Of a DNA stretch of 23,927 nt, positions 21,919 to 23,927 are shown one piece after another. Below the pieces are notes generated by a model. The model saw only the letters and a program-made list of their open reading frames with translations. It was not told where the DNA came from and did not search any database. Where the stretch lies: the IMG/VR virus record IMGVR_UViG_3300020438_002638, positions 1 through 23,927 of that record. The stretch is one strand, 5' to 3'. Positions within the stretch are counted from its first letter, which is position 1; every line of letters begins with the position of its first letter. The position numbers and the translations under genes are program-made. The DNA comes from a virus.

Positions 21919-22556
21919 TATAACATAATTCCTTTACTTAATTTTAGATCATCAAAGTGAAAACCAAAGATTGCAACTCTTCTAATTCTAGAATCATTTT
22001 CAACTGTATGCATCCACCCAGTGTTTATAAACCATAATTCTTTAGGTTTCATTTCAAATGATTTTACGCCTTCTCTATCTTTAAATAAAAACTTGCTACT
22101 ATTTTCATTTAAACATATCTGTGCCCTACATATAACACTTGTGTCTGCGTCTATATGCCAATTAAGTGAATGATTAGGTTGCATTTCACTCAATCTAAAT
22201 CTATAAACATTTTTAAACCAAGTAGATAATTCTTTGGATGGTGTGTTATCAATCCAGTGTGAGTAAAGATATTCATCAGTTACGTTCACTTCGTTTGTAG
22301 GATTTTTTTGTAGTATAACCTGTCGGTATTTGTTGGCAACATTAAATACATTTTCGTAGTCACATCCTTTACTAATACCATAGTTGTCTGTGCCAATATC
22401 ACTTTGATCATTACTATCCAAATAAGAATTTAAATAATTATATAATTCATCAGAAACTTCTCCAAGTTTTTTAAACACAACCAGTTTGTTTCTTTTAGGC
22501 CCTGTACCATTAACACGTTGTCTTTTTGTTTGTTCTATCAAACATTTTTCTGCCAT
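21918..22556 (-). CDS. AspH-like 2OG-Fe(II) oxygenase
   Basis: 212 aa. The HxD motif is LNWHIDADTSV (H134, D136), R144 follows in VICRAQICL, the distal ligand is H183 in INTGWMHTVEND, and the 2-oxoglutarate arginine is R192 or R193 in SRIRRVAIFGF. The triad is complete. The N-terminal half is helical and unrecognised. It overlaps the GNAT-like gene by 19 bases and the TauD-like gene by one base. Substrate unknown. Confidence 0.85.
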   Translation of the reverse strand: MAEKCLIEQTKRQRVNGTGPKRNKLVVFKKLGEVSDELYNYLNSYLDSNDQSDIGTDNYGISKGCDYENVFNVANKYRQVILQKNPTNEVNVTDEYLYSHWIDNTPSKELSTWFKNVYRFRLSEMQPNHSLNWHIDADTSVICRAQICLNENSSKFLFKDREGVKSFEMKPKELWFINTGWMHTVENDSRIRRVAIFGFHFDDLKLSKGIML

Positions 22557-23101
22557 TTAAACTTCCATTCATCAATTGTCATTTTAGGTAGTTTTAGTTC
22601 CGCACCTTTATATATTACGCTTTGCCAACAGTTAGAATTATTAGAACTACAGGTTTGAATCATGTCTGGGTGTAGTTCCCAACCATTACCTAACTTTTGT
22701 GAATACCTATACAGTGCTTGTCTTCTTTTTAAATCTTGCATAGAAATAAAAATAGTTTTATAAGACCCAATATGTTGAATTTGAGATAAAAACAAGTAAG
22801 TTGATGGACTGCTTACTTCATCATACTTCGGTAACAACTGTCTTCTATATTTAGGATAGATGTATGTCCTTGTCAACAACCTAAAACATTTAGGATAGTA
22901 TTCTTGAATTGTAGCAAATGCTACGAGTTCATCATTATCTACAAGAAAAAACCATTCTCCAAACTTTTGATCATATTTTTTAAGTAACATATTAAACCAA
23001 CTATGGTTTCTTTTGTCACCTATAAAATTCTTTTCATTTAAAATTTTTAATTCGTCTAGGAAGTTTTCTTTCCCAAATTCATTTAACGAGATTACTTTCA
23101 T
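22538..23101 (-). CDS. GNAT-like acyltransferase (putative)
   Basis: 187 aa. The layout WFFLVDNDELVAFATIQEYYPKCFRLLTRTYIYPKYRR (residues about 50-87) resembles the beta2-beta3-beta4 and motif A of the GNAT fold, with YPKYRR in the place of the acetyl-CoA pyrophosphate loop (R/QxxGxG/A in classical GNATs, which is not exact here). FISMQDLKRRQALYRYSQKLGNGWE follows, as for motif B. The substrate is unknown. It overlaps the desaturase by 23 bases. Confidence 0.65.
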   Translation of the reverse strand: MKVISLNEFGKENFLDELKILNEKNFIGDKRNHSWFNMLLKKYDQKFGEWFFLVDNDELVAFATIQEYYPKCFRLLTRTYIYPKYRRQLLPKYDEVSSPSTYLFLSQIQHIGSYKTIFISMQDLKRRQALYRYSQKLGNGWELHPDMIQTCSSNNSNCWQSVIYKGAELKLPKMTIDEWKFKWQKNV

Positions 23102-23810
23102 TCTTTATCAATCTAATAAAAATAGCAGTTGGATCAAACTGCCACCATCGTCTTCCTATTTTATAATTTCTACTATCCTCATGATGATTTAAATGCCATC
23201 CCTCACCTGCAGTCAATATATTACCTATTATTGTATTGTTAGGTCTACCATCTTTATGTCCCAGTGTATTTAATATACTGTACCCATGAAATGCTAAGAC
23301 TACTGGCCATGCATACGCAAAGATTAATAGTAAAGGATGTATTAAAAGTAAAGTCAGAACTACAATAAAATTTAATTTAAAATAATTATTGTAAAACCAC
23401 TTCACAACCTTGTTGGATATTAGATCTTTTATATATTTTCTTTCAATCACTGCATCATATCCCCATACGTTTGTGTACACTTTCCAAAACCCTTTGAATT
23501 TAAAACTGTGAGGATCTTCCTCAGTGTCACTATGAGAGTGGTGTTTTCTGTGAGATCCAACCCAAGATAAGACAGGGCCTGCTCCACTAAACATTCCTAA
23601 AAAATTAACTATAGGTTCATAAAGTTTAGATGTTTCGAAAGACTTGTGACTGTAGTATCTGTGATATCCACCACTAATTGATACTATCGCAATAAGTTGC
23701 CACCACAAAAATCCTAAAAGAAACATCCACCACTCACCATATATAAACGCAGGTATCATCATGATATGACAGAATAAATGATTTAATAATAATTTTGTTG
23801 TACTTAACAT
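23079..23810 (-). CDS. fatty acid desaturase (acyl-CoA delta-9 type)
   Basis: A 243-aa integral membrane di-iron desaturase. The three histidine boxes are present: GGYHRYYSHKSF (H50, H55), GSHRKHHSHSD (H87, H90, H91) and GEGWHLNHHEDS (H206, H209, H210), with H175 and H185 nearby. At least four hydrophobic segments flank the boxes (about 10-32, 33-47, 70-85, 145-178). The length is a little shorter than bacterial DesC-type enzymes (about 300 aa). Expected role: introducing a double bond into acyl chains of membrane lipids during infection. It is the first gene of the minus-strand operon that continues into GNAT, oxygenase and radical-SAM genes. Confidence 0.92.
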   Translation of the reverse strand: MLSTTKLLLNHLFCHIMMIPAFIYGEWWMFLLGFLWWQLIAIVSISGGYHRYYSHKSFETSKLYEPIVNFLGMFSGAGPVLSWVGSHRKHHSHSDTEEDPHSFKFKGFWKVYTNVWGYDAVIERKYIKDLISNKVVKWFYNNYFKLNFIVVLTLLLIHPLLLIFAYAWPVVLAFHGYSILNTLGHKDGRPNNTIIGNILTAGEGWHLNHHEDSRNYKIGRRWWQFDPTAIFIRLIKNESNLVK

Positions 23811-23817
23811 TTTCCGC

Positions 23818-23846
23818 TTGACAACTCCATATTGTTGTGGTACTAT
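23818..23846 (+). promoter_or_regulatory. sigma70-like early promoter for the nucleotidase gene
   Basis: TTGACA (23818-23823), a 17-nt spacer and TACTAT (23841-23846). AGAGG precedes ATG 23871. It lies in the divergent 60-bp gap with the desaturase. Confidence 0.7.
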
Positions 23847-23853
23847 TATCTTG

Positions 23854-23861
23854 TATTTAGA
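23854..23861 (-). promoter_or_regulatory. possible weak late promoter for the minus-strand operon
   Basis: The minus strand reads TCTAAATA, one base from TATAAATA, about 45 bases before the desaturase ATG. No better promoter for the operon is visible in the gap. Weak evidence. Confidence 0.25.
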
Positions 23862-23870
23862 GAGGTTATT

Positions 23871-23927
23871 ATGAAGAAAATTGTTTATGTCGATATGGAT
23901 GGAGTCTTGGTTGATTTCAATTCTGGT
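23871..23927 (+). CDS. 5'(3')-deoxyribonucleotidase-like protein, partial (5' end)
   Basis: Only the first 19 codons are in the window; the gene runs off the right edge. MKKIVYVDMDGVLVDFNSG shows the HAD nucleophile motif DMDGVLVDF, characteristic of the NT5C-type deoxyribonucleotidases common in phages, which dephosphorylate dNMPs. A promoter and AGAGG ribosome site precede it. Confidence 0.75.
   Translation, partial: MKKIVYVDMDGVLVDFNSG

Noticed and set aside
1-23927. CRISPR arrays, insertion sequences, integrase or attachment sites
   Set aside because: No regularly spaced repeats, transposase or integrase motifs were seen on reading both strands.

Overview
The window is one stretch of a T4-like (Straboviridae/Kyanoviridae-type) myophage genome. 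The evidence is a family-B DNA polymerase (gp43), UvsX recombinase and DnaB-type helicase (gp41) in T4-like context, tightly overlapping genes, and an exact T4-type late promoter word (TATAAATA) on each strand at 15353-15384. The base composition is A/T-rich. A circularly permuted, two-piece tmRNA gene of alphaproteobacterial type (tag ANDNFAPSGLRLAA) points to an alphaproteobacterial host. A marine host such as SAR11 or a relative is my inference and is not shown by the sequence. No virion structural hallmark gene lies in the window.

Layout. 44-3281 (+): gp43, a cupin, a MazG-like NTP pyrophosphohydrolase. 3304-6825 (+): a DUF4338/DruA-like protein, an AEP-like primase candidate and a chain of very small membrane or exported proteins, several below 60 aa. 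6818-9266 (+): nucleotide-sugar genes (UDP-glucose dehydrogenase, UDP-glucuronate 4-epimerase-like, cytidylyltransferase). 9317-13946 (+): uvsX, a conserved hypothetical, gp41, a eukaryotic-type phosphomannomutase, thyX and small ORFs, closed by a terminator. 14010-14824 (+): SleB/CwlJ-type cell-wall hydrolase and a DUF3310-like protein. 14808-15296 (-): a late coiled-coil membrane protein. 15353-15384: two back-to-back late promoters forming a perfect 11-bp inverted repeat. 15389-about 15815 (+): permuted tmRNA with a 69-aa membrane-protein gene inside its intervening segment, followed by a mini-SDR and two tandem Asp-hydroxylase-like oxygenases. 17210-23810 (-): an overlapping eight-gene operon with a fatty-acid desaturase, a GNAT-like protein, five double-stranded beta-helix (2OG-Fe(II)-type) proteins counting two with altered metal motifs, a radical-SAM enzyme and a hypothetical. 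23871-end (+): start of a 5'(3')-deoxyribonucleotidase-like gene.

How it works together. Plus-strand early transcription appears to start from six sigma70-like promoters, every one with a 17-bp spacer. Two of them place the transcription start on the ATG itself, so those mRNAs would be leaderless. Two terminators share bases with the next promoter's -35. The replication genes are interleaved with nucleotide-pool genes (MazG, ThyX, deoxyribonucleotidase) and sugar-nucleotide genes (UDP-GlcA/UDP-GalA, mannose-1-P), suggesting glycan or surface modification. The late side carries the tmRNA and many oxidative tailoring genes.

Most notable: (1) the phage-encoded permuted tmRNA whose intervening segment holds a protein gene and whose late promoter fires at the predicted 5' end of the acceptor piece; (2) seven 2OG-oxygenase-fold genes within about 6.3 kb together with a radical-SAM enzyme, GNAT and desaturase, which looks like a small-molecule or lipid tailoring cassette of unknown product.
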